Assembly (NCBI GenBank): GCA_958450365.1
Contig: CAUEEP010000759.1
Span: forward strand, 2,357,001 to 2,421,000
DNA: 64,000 bases
DNA from: Mesorhabditis belari
Lineage: Eukaryota; Nematoda; Chromadorea; Rhabditida; Rhabditidae
Reading direction: 5' to 3'
Shown here: in pieces, positions 12,201 to 22,094 of the stretch
How the letters are laid out: each line of letters opens with the position of its first letter
Position numbering within the stretch: the stretch's first letter is position 1
The notes under the pieces: generated by a model
Databases searched by the model: none
Seen by the model: the letters and a program-made list of their open reading frames with translations, nothing else
What the model was told of the DNA's origin: nothing
Translations under genes and position numbers: made by a program

Positions 12201-15200
12201 ACAAACAACTCCAATATACTCACCTCAATGATGTGATTTCTCGCTAAACTCGCTGTATCCTTTTTGTTTGGATCTTTGACAAGTGGACGAAGGCCTGCCC
12301 AAGCTGACATCACGTCACCACTGAAAAAGCGATGATAAGAATACTCTTAAAGGGGTTTTGCAATTCAAATCTCTAACTCACCGTCTCACTGTGACATCTT
12401 TGCTCAAATATCCTCTAATCTCATTGAGGATAAACTCGATATCTTGATCTTTTGGCGCTGGCGAGTGGGTGAGCTCGGAACGGGCATCGGTTGTACCTGA
12501 AATGTTTGGTATTGTATACCCCATTTACTAGTACTTATCCTGTGCACTTCAAGGCTAATACTGGTAGGTCTAGGCCATCTTAATACTTTTTATATTTATA
12601 ACAAAAAAGCAAAAGATTTAGCGGCATGGGGAATTGAACCCACGAGGGTTGCCTGCCTCTGGTTTTGCAGTCCAGCTCACTATCCCCTAGGCCACCGCTG
12701 CTCTCGTTCCCAGACTGGCGAGACGCCCTCTTAAAGGTCGCGCTTGCGGAAAGTTGGGAAATGAAAAAGAGCTAGTACAGCCAGTACAAAGAGCTACGAG
12801 AATTACTTCCCTGCACCAAGCGACAGATGGCGCGACCGGATGGTGCAGTGGATAGTGCGCTGGCACCTTGCTCCGCCAATCCCTGGTTCGAATCCCCTCA
12901 CTACACTTGGTTACTTTTTCGTTAAACCACTAGAACCAATTTTTAGATATTTTAAAGTAATAAACGGTAAGAAGCTAAATCGGGCTCTTGGAAATGGCAA
13001 AAGATGGCAATAGAAAAAATAGGTGTTTCTTTTACAGGGAATTCTACAGGGATTCATTCTACAATTCTTAGAATTCTAGCCAATCGAAAATGGTATGTTG
13101 AAATAGCTCCCTAGTTAGCTTTGGGATTACTGTAGAGGCTGTAGAGACTGTAGAGATTCAAGGCTTGATATCAAGATCCAGACCAAGATCCAAATCCAGA
13201 CCCAAATCCAGATCAAGATCAAGATCTAATCAAGCCTCACCAGCAATTGTCATCCTTTCCCATGGCAAAAAGAAGATCACACGGCCGTCAGAAGTGGCTG
13301 GATCGAGGAGGCCAGTGTTTGAGGGACTAAATGGTATTCAATGATTGACGGGGTACTGTAGTTGGCTACAGAGAAGCCGGATCCAGCCACAGAAGCCGGG
13401 TCCAGCTACAGTAGCCTGGTCTCCAGGCTACTATAACTATAACTAGTACTATAAGCCAGTTCACAAATACCTGTAATACCCAGGCAACACAATATGCACA
13501 CCGGCCGACGGAGCACAAATCGGTTCCGTTTCCGGATCGGCCATCAAACGAATCGTATCCGTGAATGGGCCAGTCGCATTCACCACAGCTTTTGCCTGGA
13601 TTTAGAGAGATAGAGAGTACAGTACTTTACTTAGTACTTAGCAGTACTTAGCAGTACTTAGTAGACGACTTTAGAATTATTCAATTAGCTTTACCTTAAT
13701 ATCGTATTCGTCTCCTTTCACTTGATCTCTTACTCGCGCACCAATCACTTTCCCATTTTCGTCTTTTAGTAAACGCTCGACCTGAACAAAGTCACAATAT
13801 AGGGAAATTCTGGATACTGTGAGCTAGCTGGGAGACTAGGGTACTGTAATTGGAATACTAACGTACTGTAATTGGAATACTAACGTACTGTAATTGGGTT
13901 TCAATTCAATTCTCTACCTTTGTATGATTTGCACATCTTGCTCCTTGTCGAATGGCCGTCAAAATGATCGCCAAATTCATTCTCGCATCGTTGTGCTGCC
14001 CATCATAATAGATTAAAGCACCCCGGAGATTGTCTTTCTTCAGCATTGGGAATCTTAAACCAATCTTCAGTGCACCAAAAGTTGCGTTTACAAATCCCCC
14101 CTACCTCTCCATTGCTTTCTCTTTATTGATGTAGAAGGAGTTCTTCAGCACTCTTTTCCCGGACACAAAATCGTAGGCTTTTATGCCCACCCAATAATAT
14201 GGAACTTGCCACCAGCTGAAAATCCGCTCATATAGTCTGAAAGTGCGCCAGGAGGCTGCGTTTCTAACCCTTTTTAGAGCTCAAAGCCCAAGCTCTTCAT
14301 GATTCTACTTACAGTCTAAAACTTGCTTATAAACGGGCAACATGATCGGTAAAGGACATGAGAGATGTGGAGCAATTTCCAGCAAATTTGCCCTCTCAAA
14401 CAGCGCCTCTTTCACCATTCGGTATTGCTCCAAATCGAAGCCGAAAATTGCAGCCTAAAAAGAAAGTGATTGGCTGAATCAATTCGTGTTTGTAGAGGTT
14501 GTTTCTTGCGATTTCTTGCCGGTAAAAGTCATCAGTTCTACCGTAGCCCGTAATTGTATCGAAAAGTTACCGTATCCCGGGATGGTTACCGTAATTCTTC
14601 TAATAGATCTTCTAATTCTAATTTTAATCTTCTAATTCTTCTGATAGATCTTCTAATTCTTCTAATTCTAATCTTCTAATTCTAATCTTCCAATTCTTCT
14701 ATTCTTCTCTCATTCCCCGTAAACTATTGGATCATTGTAAGCTATCGTAGCTAAGGGATACGGTGGATGCCTTTTATCGAATCGATCAACTAACCTGTAG
14801 ATACCGTACTCCACCATGGATCAATTTCGTGCTCCGCGACGAGGTACCTGACGAGAAATCGTCGTATTCAACGAGAGCCGTTTTTAGGCCTGCAAATAGA
14901 TTATGTTTTCCTGGCAATAACATAGATAATAATGTTTTCTTGTTGTTTCTTTTTTTAAAATGTCCTCGATTGTACCGAATCGGAGGAGCACCAGCGACAC
15001 CTGTTTTGACAGCTATAAAACGTCAAAATTGGACAAATTTAAGGTACTCTCCCAAAAAATCGGAAAGGATTTTTCCACCAACCCAATACATAGGTACCCA
15101 AAATGGCATATCTTGGTCAATTTCACTTCAATCTTTTTAATTTTGATATTAGTTGACGCAGAATTTTATTCTCTATCGATTGAAAACAAAGACAAAAAGG

Positions 15201-17912
15201 TTGAAGTGAAATTGGCCAAGATCTGGCCACTGACAAACCTCTCGTTTGTGCGTCAAGCGCGACACCGGCTCCCGACGCACCGCCGCCGATCACAAGAATG
15301 TCGAATTCCTGAGGGAAAATTGTAGGTTTTTTTACAATAGTAGGATTAATTTATTAATTGATTAATTCGGCTCTTGGGTAGTTTCTGAGTATTTTGAAAG
15401 GATCCGGGTATTTTGAACTGGTCGTCACCCTTTGAAGGCCTGTAACTTTGTCCAGAGACAATATTTTTGTCAACTTTTGATTTCATTGTACAGAGGACAT
15501 TTCAGGCTTTCAAATGATACTAAATAGGGCTTGACTGGATTTTTCATTCCCAAGCAAACCAGGCTACACGACACCCGAGTCGGATAGGCCTCATTTGCTC
15601 AGAGTTGGCTCTGATTTTCTTGAACTGGTTTATCCAATAAATCTCCATTTGGTATCATTCGAAAGCCTGAAATGTCCTCTGTACAATGAAATCAAAAGTT
15701 AACAAAAATATTGTCACTGGACAAAGTTATCGGCTTTCAAAGGGTGACGACCCGCTCAAAATACCCAGAAACTAAGCACGAGCCAAAATTTCTATCTAAT
15801 ATATCAAATATCAAATATATCCAGTACCTCTTTTTTCAGCCCATTCACAAGATCCTCACGTGTCGGCAGTCCACCCGATGGTCGTTTGTTCAGCTCTGTG
15901 AGGCGATCTGCGTGCGCCGTCCGGAAATAGGATTGCTAAATTTGCATTTTAGATAAAAGTTTTAAGATTTTAAGGTTTTAAGATTAAATATCCAATATCA
16001 GAACTAATCTATCCTTTAAAATTTTTAAAACTTTAAAAACGAACACATTGCGTCTTGAAGCGTTTCTCATTCGTTAAATCGATCGCCCAAAGTGTTGCTG
16101 CTGAGCCTAGAAATAGGATTTATTAGTAAAAAAGGCTAGAAATAGGATTTATTAGTAAAAAAGGCTAGAAATAGGATTTATTAGTAAAAAAGGTTTAGGA
16201 AACGAATTACCCTCTTTTCTCTAATGGTAGTGCTCTCTAGCGAGCCGAGTTGATGCCTATTTTACAGTTTCCAAGCTTTTGCAGAAGCTCAACACTCTAA
16301 TCCCCCACTAGATCTCATCGTCAGCTATATTTTCCGACCCCACATCGACAGGTTCTGATAAGCGGTTCTCGAGATTTCGAGGAATCCAGGCGACGCTCCC
16401 GGTGCACTACTATTAGAGAAAATACGGTAGAAGAGGCTGTTGCTAAAAGTTGCTAAAAGTAAAAGTGCTAAAAGTAAGAGTTTACCGTTACCCTAAAGCT
16501 ACAAAACACCAAATCAGTTGCACATTTCTAAAAAGTGCTAATTTTTACAGTGTGACATCCAGGAAGCACGGTTTTTGCAAAAATATCCGGCTGGCAAAAA
16601 TATCTGGCTAAAAAAAAAATATTAGGCTGGCAATAATGAAATGTCGGTTTACTATTTTTTGCATTTTCCAAGTTACTTTCTCGTAACTTGGACACGTAAC
16701 TCGTAACAAGTTACTTTTGCAATACTTTCTCGCTTTTTTCATAAATATAAACTACTTTTACATAAACAACATTTAGATCCGCTTTATTCTATTCGAGCTG
16801 CTTTATTCTACGATTCTAAACAAGGAAAATCAGTGGCTGATTCATTATCGATCGATGGAAAATCGCATCATTATGTTTTTGAATACGATAGTGCGCATCA
16901 ATGTTAGAGATGGCTTAAACGTTGGTCAGAGATGGTTTGAACATCGGGCAGAGATGGCTTAAACGTTGGTTAGAGATGGTTTGAACGTTCTCAACATGGT
17001 GATAAAAGCCTGCACGATGAGCTAAAAGATGGCTAAAAGACTAAAAGGTCCCCGTCAAAAGTGCTCAACGAATAGAATAAAGCTTCAAACTATCTGCTTC
17101 AAATTGAGGACGATCTAACACTAACTGTTCGTGAGCTAGCAGAATCTGCAGAATCTGCAGAATTTGCACTTTTAAAGCAAGATTGAGCAAGTGTCAAGCA
17201 AACGTGTCATTTTATGACTTTGACTATTGACTTTGATCAGTTCATGAGAGACCCATATTTCAACGCGGCTCTTTTTCCAAAGTTGATGCAAATCATTTTC
17301 AATTGTCGTTCAATTCAATTGTATGAGGTACCTAAAAAAGGAAAAAGAGCCGCGTTGTAAAATGGGTTCCTTATGAACTGATCAAAGCTTGACCAATTGA
17401 TCAAAGCCTGGCCAACTGATCAAAGCTTGACCAACTGATCAAAGCCTGGCCAACTGATCAAAGTCAATAGTCAATAGTCAAAGTCAATAGTCAATCGTCA
17501 AAGTCATAAAATCCCACGTTTGCTTAACATTTGCTCAATCTTGCTTCAAAAGTGCAAATCACACGATTTTTTCGATAGAATTTTGATCCAAAACCGACAT
17601 TTCATTGTTGCCAACCTAATAAAACTCCTAAAGAATTGAGATGTTTAAAGCAAACTTTGAAAGTGTGGTTAGGAGTTTGTTTTCTTTCAAATTCTTTCTG
17701 TGTGACATCCAGATAAGCAGATTTTATTGTAAAATTTGCAAAATTTCATGCAAACTTTGACAAAAAAGTGTCCGGTTCACGAATCCGGTTCACGAACGCT
17801 CACGAACTTAAAAACAAGTTCACGATCGTGCCCAAAAGTCTCTATAGTTTAATATAAAAAATCTACCTCCCAATAGCAACCCTCCGATTTTCACGGCTTT
17901 ACTCCGAAACAT
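9270..17912 (-). CDS. GPD2: Mitochondrial FAD-dependent glycerol-3-phosphate dehydrogenase with C-terminal EF-hands
   Basis: Oxidises glycerol-3-phosphate to dihydroxyacetone phosphate at the outer face of the inner mitochondrial membrane and passes electrons to ubiquinone. Twenty-one exons join in phase and give about 720 residues (human GPD2 has 727): 17867-17912, 16045-16106, 15828-15935, 15239-15308, 14795-14889, 14327-14454, 14105-14215, 13918-14053, 13695-13781, 13471-13595, 13241-13326, 12382-12496, 12224-12320, 11884-11988, 11615-11719, 11044-11175, 10855-10962, 10601-10714, 10427-10552, 10284-10382 and 9270-9377. Visible motifs are a short basic/hydrophobic N-terminus, the FAD Rossmann motif [52 protein letters not shown] and the C-terminus RSGGGL. 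The second EF-hand [12 protein letters not shown] has all calcium ligands; the first ([12 protein letters not shown]) is degenerate. The intron after 14327 starts with GC. Confidence 0.96.
11765..11842. repeat. ACAGT pentanucleotide repeat
   Basis: About fifteen copies of (ACAGT/ACAAT) in a GPD2 intron. Confidence 0.85.
12620..12699 (-). pseudogene. tRNA-like sequence, anticodon GCA on a class II-like body
   Basis: Read on the minus strand it starts AGCGGTGGCCTAG and ends ATGCCGCTA. The 7-bp acceptor stem pairs with two G-U pairs, the anticodon loop is CTGCAAA (anticodon GCA, Cys), there is an extended variable arm, and the T-arm GTGGG/CCCAT closes an 8-base rather than 7-base loop. The A box (GTGGCCTAGGGG) and B box (GGTTCAATTCC) are present, and a run of six T follows within about 20 bases. 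The body looks like tRNA-Ser/Leu rather than tRNA-Cys. The unpaired base below the anticodon loop and the T-loop insertion make a pseudogene or tRNA-derived repeat more likely than a working tRNA. It lies in a GPD2 intron. Confidence 0.45.
12833..12919 (+). pseudogene. tRNA-like sequence with Pol III A and B boxes
   Basis: TGGTGCAGTGG at 12841-12851 fits an A box and GGTTCGAATCC at 12885-12895 is a perfect B box; a TTTTT run at 12915-12919 could stop Pol III. The acceptor ends do not pair and the region between the boxes forms only a TGGC/GCCA stem with an oversized loop, so it does not fold as a normal tRNA. It is only about 130 bases from the previous tRNA-like sequence, on the opposite strand. 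Confidence 0.4.
14585..14710. repeat. TTCTAATTCTAATC-type tandem repeat
   Basis: Imperfect TTCTAATTC/TAATCTTC units in the GPD2 intron between exons 14795-14889 and 14327-14454. Confidence 0.75.
15367..15791. mobile_element. Foldback (inverted-repeat) element in a GPD2 intron
   Basis: Two arms of about 140-155 bases are inverted copies: 15369-15522 (includes GTACAGAGGACATTTCAGGC) and 15649-15786 (includes GCCTGAAATGTCCTCTGTAC). The centre is about 125 bases with no open frame. It is a non-autonomous MITE-like insertion between GPD2 exons 3 and 4. Confidence 0.8.
16109..16195. repeat. Three tandem copies of a 28-30-bp unit
   Basis: AGAAATAGGATTTATTAGTA followed by AAAAAGGCT occurs three times, starting at the acceptor of GPD2 exon 2 (minus strand). 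Confidence 0.85.
16619..17622. mobile_element. Mariner-type element remnant in GPD2 intron 1
   Basis: The ends are inverted copies: ATTAGGCTGGCAATAATGAA then ATGTCGG at the left, and CCGACATTTCATTGTTGCC then AACCTAAT at the right, which look like mariner terminal repeats. Inside, at about 17104-17144, a short + strand frame reads [14 protein letters not shown], like the helix-turn-helix of mariner transposases. A second nested inverted repeat (17155-17282 against 17337-17560) surrounds CAAAGTCAATAGTCAATAG tandem units. The element is decayed and non-coding. Confidence 0.7.
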
Positions 17913-17960
17913 TCTTGTTTACCCAGCAAGTTGATGGCTCGATTTAGCGCATAAAACTGA
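17913..17960 (-). promoter_or_regulatory. GPD2 5' leader with a splice-acceptor-like site and a two-codon upstream ORF
   Basis: On the minus strand a TATTTTCAG precedes TTTTATGCGCTAA, giving a minimal upstream ORF (Met-Arg-stop), then about 35 bases to the main ATG at 17912. The acceptor could serve trans-splicing or a 5' UTR intron. Confidence 0.4.
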
Positions 17961-18039
17961 AAATATGAATAATTACATAAAATTAATAAAGTACTTCACA
18001 TAAAATATAAAAAAGAACACTTTTTAGGGAATTAGAAAG

Positions 18040-18465
18040 AGTTAATGGTAAGGAAAATAAGCTTAATAACATGATGGATAAGGAAAAGAAGCTTAGAAGC
18101 ATGATGGATAAGGAAGATAAGCTTAAGAAGATGATGGATAAGGAAGATAAGCTTAAGAAGATGATGGATAAGGAAGATAAGCTTAAGAAGATGATGGATA
18201 AGGAAGATAAGCTTAAGAAGATGATGGATAAGGAAGATAAGCTTAAGAAGATGATGGATAAGGAAGATAAGCTTAAGAAGATGATGGATAAGGAAGATAA
18301 GCTTAAGAAGATGATGGATAAGGAAGATAAGCTTAAGAAGATGATGGATAAGGAAGATAAGCTTAAGAAGATGATGGATAAGGAAGATAAGCTTAAGAAG
18401 ATGATGGATAAGGAAGATAAGCTTAAGAAGACGATGGATAAGGAAGATAAGCTTAATAACACGAA
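18040..18465. repeat. 30-bp minisatellite (unit ATGATGGATAAGGAAGATAA + GCTTAAGAAG)
   Basis: About fourteen copies; the central eleven are identical or differ by one base and the outer ones diverge. Because 30 is a multiple of three, both strands stay open. It lies just upstream of GPD2. Confidence 0.97.
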
Positions 18466-18475
18466 GCTAGGGTGA
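18071..18475 (+). CDS. Possible repeat protein with MMDKEDKLKK units
   Basis: The minisatellite encodes on the + strand a 134-codon frame: one variant unit (MMDKEKKLRS), then about eleven MMDKEDKLKK decapeptides, ending NNTKLG and stop. A TTTTTAG acceptor-like site at about 18022-18028 and an in-frame lead-in (ELERVNGKENKLNN) precede the ATG, so it could be a terminal exon of a charged helical protein. The minus strand is also open, as a hydrophobic SLSSLSIIFL repeat of 159 codons. I see no upstream exon and no homologue, and an open repeat can arise by chance. Low confidence as a gene. Confidence 0.2.
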   Translation: MMDKEKKLRSMMDKEDKLKKMMDKEDKLKKMMDKEDKLKKMMDKEDKLKKMMDKEDKLKKMMDKEDKLKKMMDKEDKLKKMMDKEDKLKKMMDKEDKLKKMMDKEDKLKKMMDKEDKLKKTMDKEDKLNNTKLG

Positions 18476-18950
18476 TTTTTACAAAAATAGAGCGTAGAGC
18501 TTTAGATTTAGGCGGTAGAGCTTTGGATTTAGCTTCAGCAAAAGTTTCTACTGCATTTAGCTTTAGGAAAAGGTCGAATTTTTGAAAACAACTACCGAAA
18601 ACAAAGAAATTTGACTTATGATCTCTCAAAAGGTAAACTTTTTAGATGTTTTCCTGGAAAGTTTAGCCAAAATCGATAGGATTCATCAAAAAAAAAGTCC
18701 AGCAAAAAGACCAGCAAAAAAAAAAATTGGGAACGAATGAGCTGAACACAAGGCTTTACCAGGAAAAAACACAAGCAAGGGAATGGAAAAGATTTTGTTG
18801 AATTTTACACAAAAATCTGGAGAGGGGAAAGCTGTGAAAAGAGAACAAGCTCTCGAAAAGAAGGAAAGCAATGGAAAGCAATGGAAAGCAATGGAAAACA
18901 TTGGGAATGAATGGAACACGTGAATGGGAGGAGTTGGGGTGTCATTCTAT
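18476..18950. other. Intergenic sequence, no gene seen
   Basis: AT-rich sequence with short runs of A and a few GGAAAGCAAT tandem copies near 18865-18900. No RNA gene or conserved frame recognised. Confidence 0.4.
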
Positions 18951-18974
18951 GAAAGAATTATAGATGCACCTTGT

Positions 18975-19098
18975 TTTTTGCTAGTTTTAAGCGCGCCATT
19001 GCAGTTTTTGTTAGTTTTAAGTGCGCCATTGCAGTTTTTGTTAGTTTTAAGCGCGCCATTACAGTTTTTGCTAGTTTTAAGCGCGCCATTGCAGCTAT
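18975..19098. repeat. 30-bp tandem repeat derived from the element end
   Basis: Four copies of GTTTTAAGCGCGCCATTGCA followed by GTTTTTGCTA. The same sequence forms the terminal inverted repeat of the surrounding element. Confidence 0.92.
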
Positions 19099-19631
19099 TA
19101 TGTTTGAAAGTGTTTTTTTTTAGTTTTTTATCTCTAAAAAATAATAAATAGAAAAAAAATCGCATCATTTCAACTAATCAAAGTACGGAATGGTATAGAG
19201 TACGTTTCTAGGTTCTCTCTAGGTTCTTTTTAGGTTCAAAAAAGGATCTATCCCAAAAAACAGCGCCGAGGCAAAGCAGAGTTTTTTTTGTTGTATAAAG
19301 GGTGGCGCACATTTATCCGCAGCTTCTCCAGCTGTCAATCAATCCATGAGTCAATCAATCGACCAGCGATGAGTCAATCAATTGACCTACCGACGATCGT
19401 AAATACTGTAACCCCAGCCCCATAATGACGATGCGGAGCGTTGCGTAGTCTAGCTTTGGACGCTCTTTTCTCGACACTGGTTTATGCTACAATGCGCGCT
19501 TAGGTATCAAAAAATAGCTGAAATTCAGGGCTATTTTTTGATACCAAAGCGCACATTTTTTGAAAGTACGGGCGCTTTGAAAAAACAAAAACTTTTGCGA
19601 CTACGCGACTGTACGAGGGGGGTGGGGTACT

Positions 19632-20436
19632 GAGGTAATGGTCTAGCTAGGTAATGGTCTATCTAGGTAATGGTCTACCTAGCTATTAGTCTACCTAGCT
19701 ATTGGCCTACCTAGCTATTGGTCTACCTAGCTATTAGTCTACCTAGTTATTGGTCTACCTAGTTATTAGCCTACCTAGCTATTGGTCTACCTAGTTATTA
19801 GCCTACCTAGTTATTAGTCTACCTAGCTATTAGTCTACCTAGCTATTGGCCTACCTAGCTATTGGCCTACCTAGCTATTAGTCTACCTAGCTATTGGCCT
19901 ACCTAGCTATTAGTCTACCTAGCTATTGGCCTACCTAGCTATTAGTCTACCTAGCTATTGGCCTACCTAGCTATTGGCCTACCTAGCTATTGGCCTACCT
20001 AGCTATTAGTCTACCTAGCTATTGGTCTACCTAGTTATTGGTCTACCTAGTTATTAGCCTACCTAGTTATTAGCCTACCTAGCTATTGGTCTACCTAGCT
20101 ATTGGTCTACCTAGTTATTGGTCTACCTAGTTATTAGCCTACCTAGTTATTAGCCTACCTAGCTATTGGTCTACCTAGCTATTGGTCTACCTAGTTATTG
20201 GTCTACCTAGTTATTAGCCTACCTAGTTATTAGCCTACCTAGCTATTGGTCTACCTAGCTATTGGTCTACCTAGTTATTGGTCTACCTAGTTATTGGCCT
20301 ACCTAGTTATTAGCCTACCTAGCTATTGGTCTACCTAGCTATTGGTCTACCTAGTTATTGGTCTACCTAGTTATTAGCCTACCTAGTTATTAGCCTACCT
20401 AGCTATTGGTCTACCTAATTATTGGTCTACCTCTGT
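19632..20436. repeat. 16-bp satellite (GGCCTACCTAGCTATT)
   Basis: About 50 head-to-tail copies; variants are GGTCTACC or AGCCTACC and TAGCTATT or TAGTTATT. Longer-period blocks recur from 20030 to 20400, which shows higher-order amplification. Confidence 0.97.
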
Positions 20437-21490
20437 GCGTTCTCTCTCTCTCGTTCTCCAGGTATGGGGATACGAGAGTTGCAAAGTTATGACACGCTTT
20501 TCCTGCAGCGGAGTCGCGATTTTCTGGTTTTACTAGTTTCAATGTCTCAAAATCAAAGAAAACCAGCTTCATTTACCCCTTTTTACTTATTCTTTCCAAA
20601 TTCTCACTCATTTTTACTAGAAAACAATGAATTTCGATTAGAGATCAAAGTTGAAAATGTGAATTTAAAGTTGAAAATGTGAATGAGTGCGGGTAATTGT
20701 GCGCCACCCTTTACTTTGGATGAGTGAAATGACTTGAAATTTTGTATGGGATGGGTTTTTACGTTAAAGAAACCAGAAAAAAACTGGGCACTGGGCACTT
20801 TTCACTGGGCTAACACTTATGGCGCGCTTCAAAACTAGCAAAAAAAATAGGGTACGTTTATAATTCTTTGTTAATAGATGTTAATAGAATGGATGCAAAG
20901 CGTTTAAAAGATTCAAAACCAACTCAAAAGATAGAAAATATGATTAATGATGCAATGGCGGAAAAGGCAAGCGGGGGAGGGGGGGGAGGGAAGAAGAAGG
21001 GCAGAAAAAGCTAGCCAGATTTGATAAAAAATTTTCTTTCCTAAACATTTTAGGCAAGGTCATGAAGGAAACAGGAAAAAAAAATTTTTGTGATTTAGTG
21101 AACGTGTTTGACACGTGAATGGATTTGAGAGTCGAAAAAGAGTTCAAATAATTATTGGATTGATCTAGAGATCTAGAGAGAGAAAGAGAAAGAAAGAGAG
21201 AAAGAAAGAGAAAGAGAAAGAGAGATCAAAGAAGGATTGCAGCTTTAAAGCCTAAAAATCCTTTTGGGTTGATTAAGAATTTTTTTTTTTTGGGATATCG
21301 GGGATCAAACTAATGAATGGTTTGTGGGGTGCATGTGTCCCTTTCCTCTTTCTTTCACATTGCCCCTCAAGAATCGATAAGCCACTCTGGAGAACGGAAA
21401 AAGAGAAGAGAATGACCAGCTCGAGATATAAACAACCATTTATTGATGTCATAAATCATTATCAGACTCGTAAATGGTCAGTGCTGTATT
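20437..21490. other. Intergenic sequence, no gene seen
   Basis: Contains the right end of the 18951-20869 element, a GGGGGAGGGGGGGGAGG run at about 20974 and a GA-rich stretch at 21172-21225. Short open frames lack codon-like character. Confidence 0.45.
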
Positions 21491-21491
21491 A

Positions 21492-22025
21492 TGAGCTTTG
21501 TGAAGCTTTAAGAAGCTTTAGTAAGCTTTGAGAAGCTTTAGGAAGCTTTAAGAAGCTTTAGTAAGCTTTAAGAAGCTTTAAGAAGCTTTGAGAAGCTTTA
21601 AGAAGCTTTAAGAAGCTTTGAGAAGCTTTAAGAAGCTTTAAGAAGCTTTAAGAAGCTTTAGGAAGCTTTAAGAAGCTTTAGGAAGCTTTAAGAAGCTTTA
21701 GTAAGCTTTAAGAAGCTTTAGGAAGCTTTAAGAAGCTTTAGGAAGCTTTAGGAAGCTTTAAGAAGCTTTAAGAAGCTTTAGGAAGCTTTAAGAAGCTTTA
21801 AGAAGCTTTAGGAAGCTTTAAGAAGCTTTAAGAAGCTTTAGGGAAGCTTTAAGAAGCTTTAAGAAGCTTTAGGAAGCTTTAAGAAGCTTTAAGAAGCTTT
21901 AGGAAGCTTTAAGAAGCTTTAAGAAGCTTTAGGAAGCTTTAAGAAGCTTTAAGAAGCTTTAGGAAGCTTTAAGAAGCTTTAAGAAGCTTTAGGAAGCTTT
22001 AGGAGGCTTTAGTAAGCTTTAATCA
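21492..22025. repeat. 9-10-bp satellite with HindIII core (AAGCTTTAAG / AAGCTTTAGG)
   Basis: More than 50 copies of GAAGCTTTA(A/G) in runs that alternate in a 19-20-base or longer higher-order pattern. Sequence decays at both ends. Confidence 0.97.
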
Positions 22026-22094
22026 GCTTTTGTACTTCATAAGAAATGAGTGTAAAGGTTGTTTATGCTGAGAGAGATAAAAAGTTAGCTTGAA

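Larger units (their letters stand above)
18951..20869. mobile_element. 1.9 kb terminal-inverted-repeat element carrying satellites
   Basis: Left end GAAAGAATTATAGATGCACC then TTGTTTTTTGCTAGTTTTAA then GCGCGCC matches, inverted, the right end at 20815-20869 over about 55 bases. Inside are four 30-bp tandem copies of part of the left end (18975-19098), a second inner inverted pair AAAGGGTGGCGCAC (19297) and GTGCGCCACCCTTT (20699), a 22-bp hairpin at 19494-19552, and the 16-bp satellite. No transposase frame is visible. Confidence 0.72.

Noticed and set aside
12901..12960. Possible third independent tRNA start after the tRNA-like sequence
   Set aside because: No acceptor stem or second set of A and B boxes could be found.
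17983..18462. 159-codon minus-strand frame of SLSSLSIIFL repeats, looking like a membrane protein
   Set aside because: It is the complement of the 30-bp minisatellite; the + strand reading is more protein-like, and neither is proven.
19632..20436. Regular short repeats as a CRISPR array
   Set aside because: Units are directly adjacent with no unique spacers, and the window is eukaryotic.
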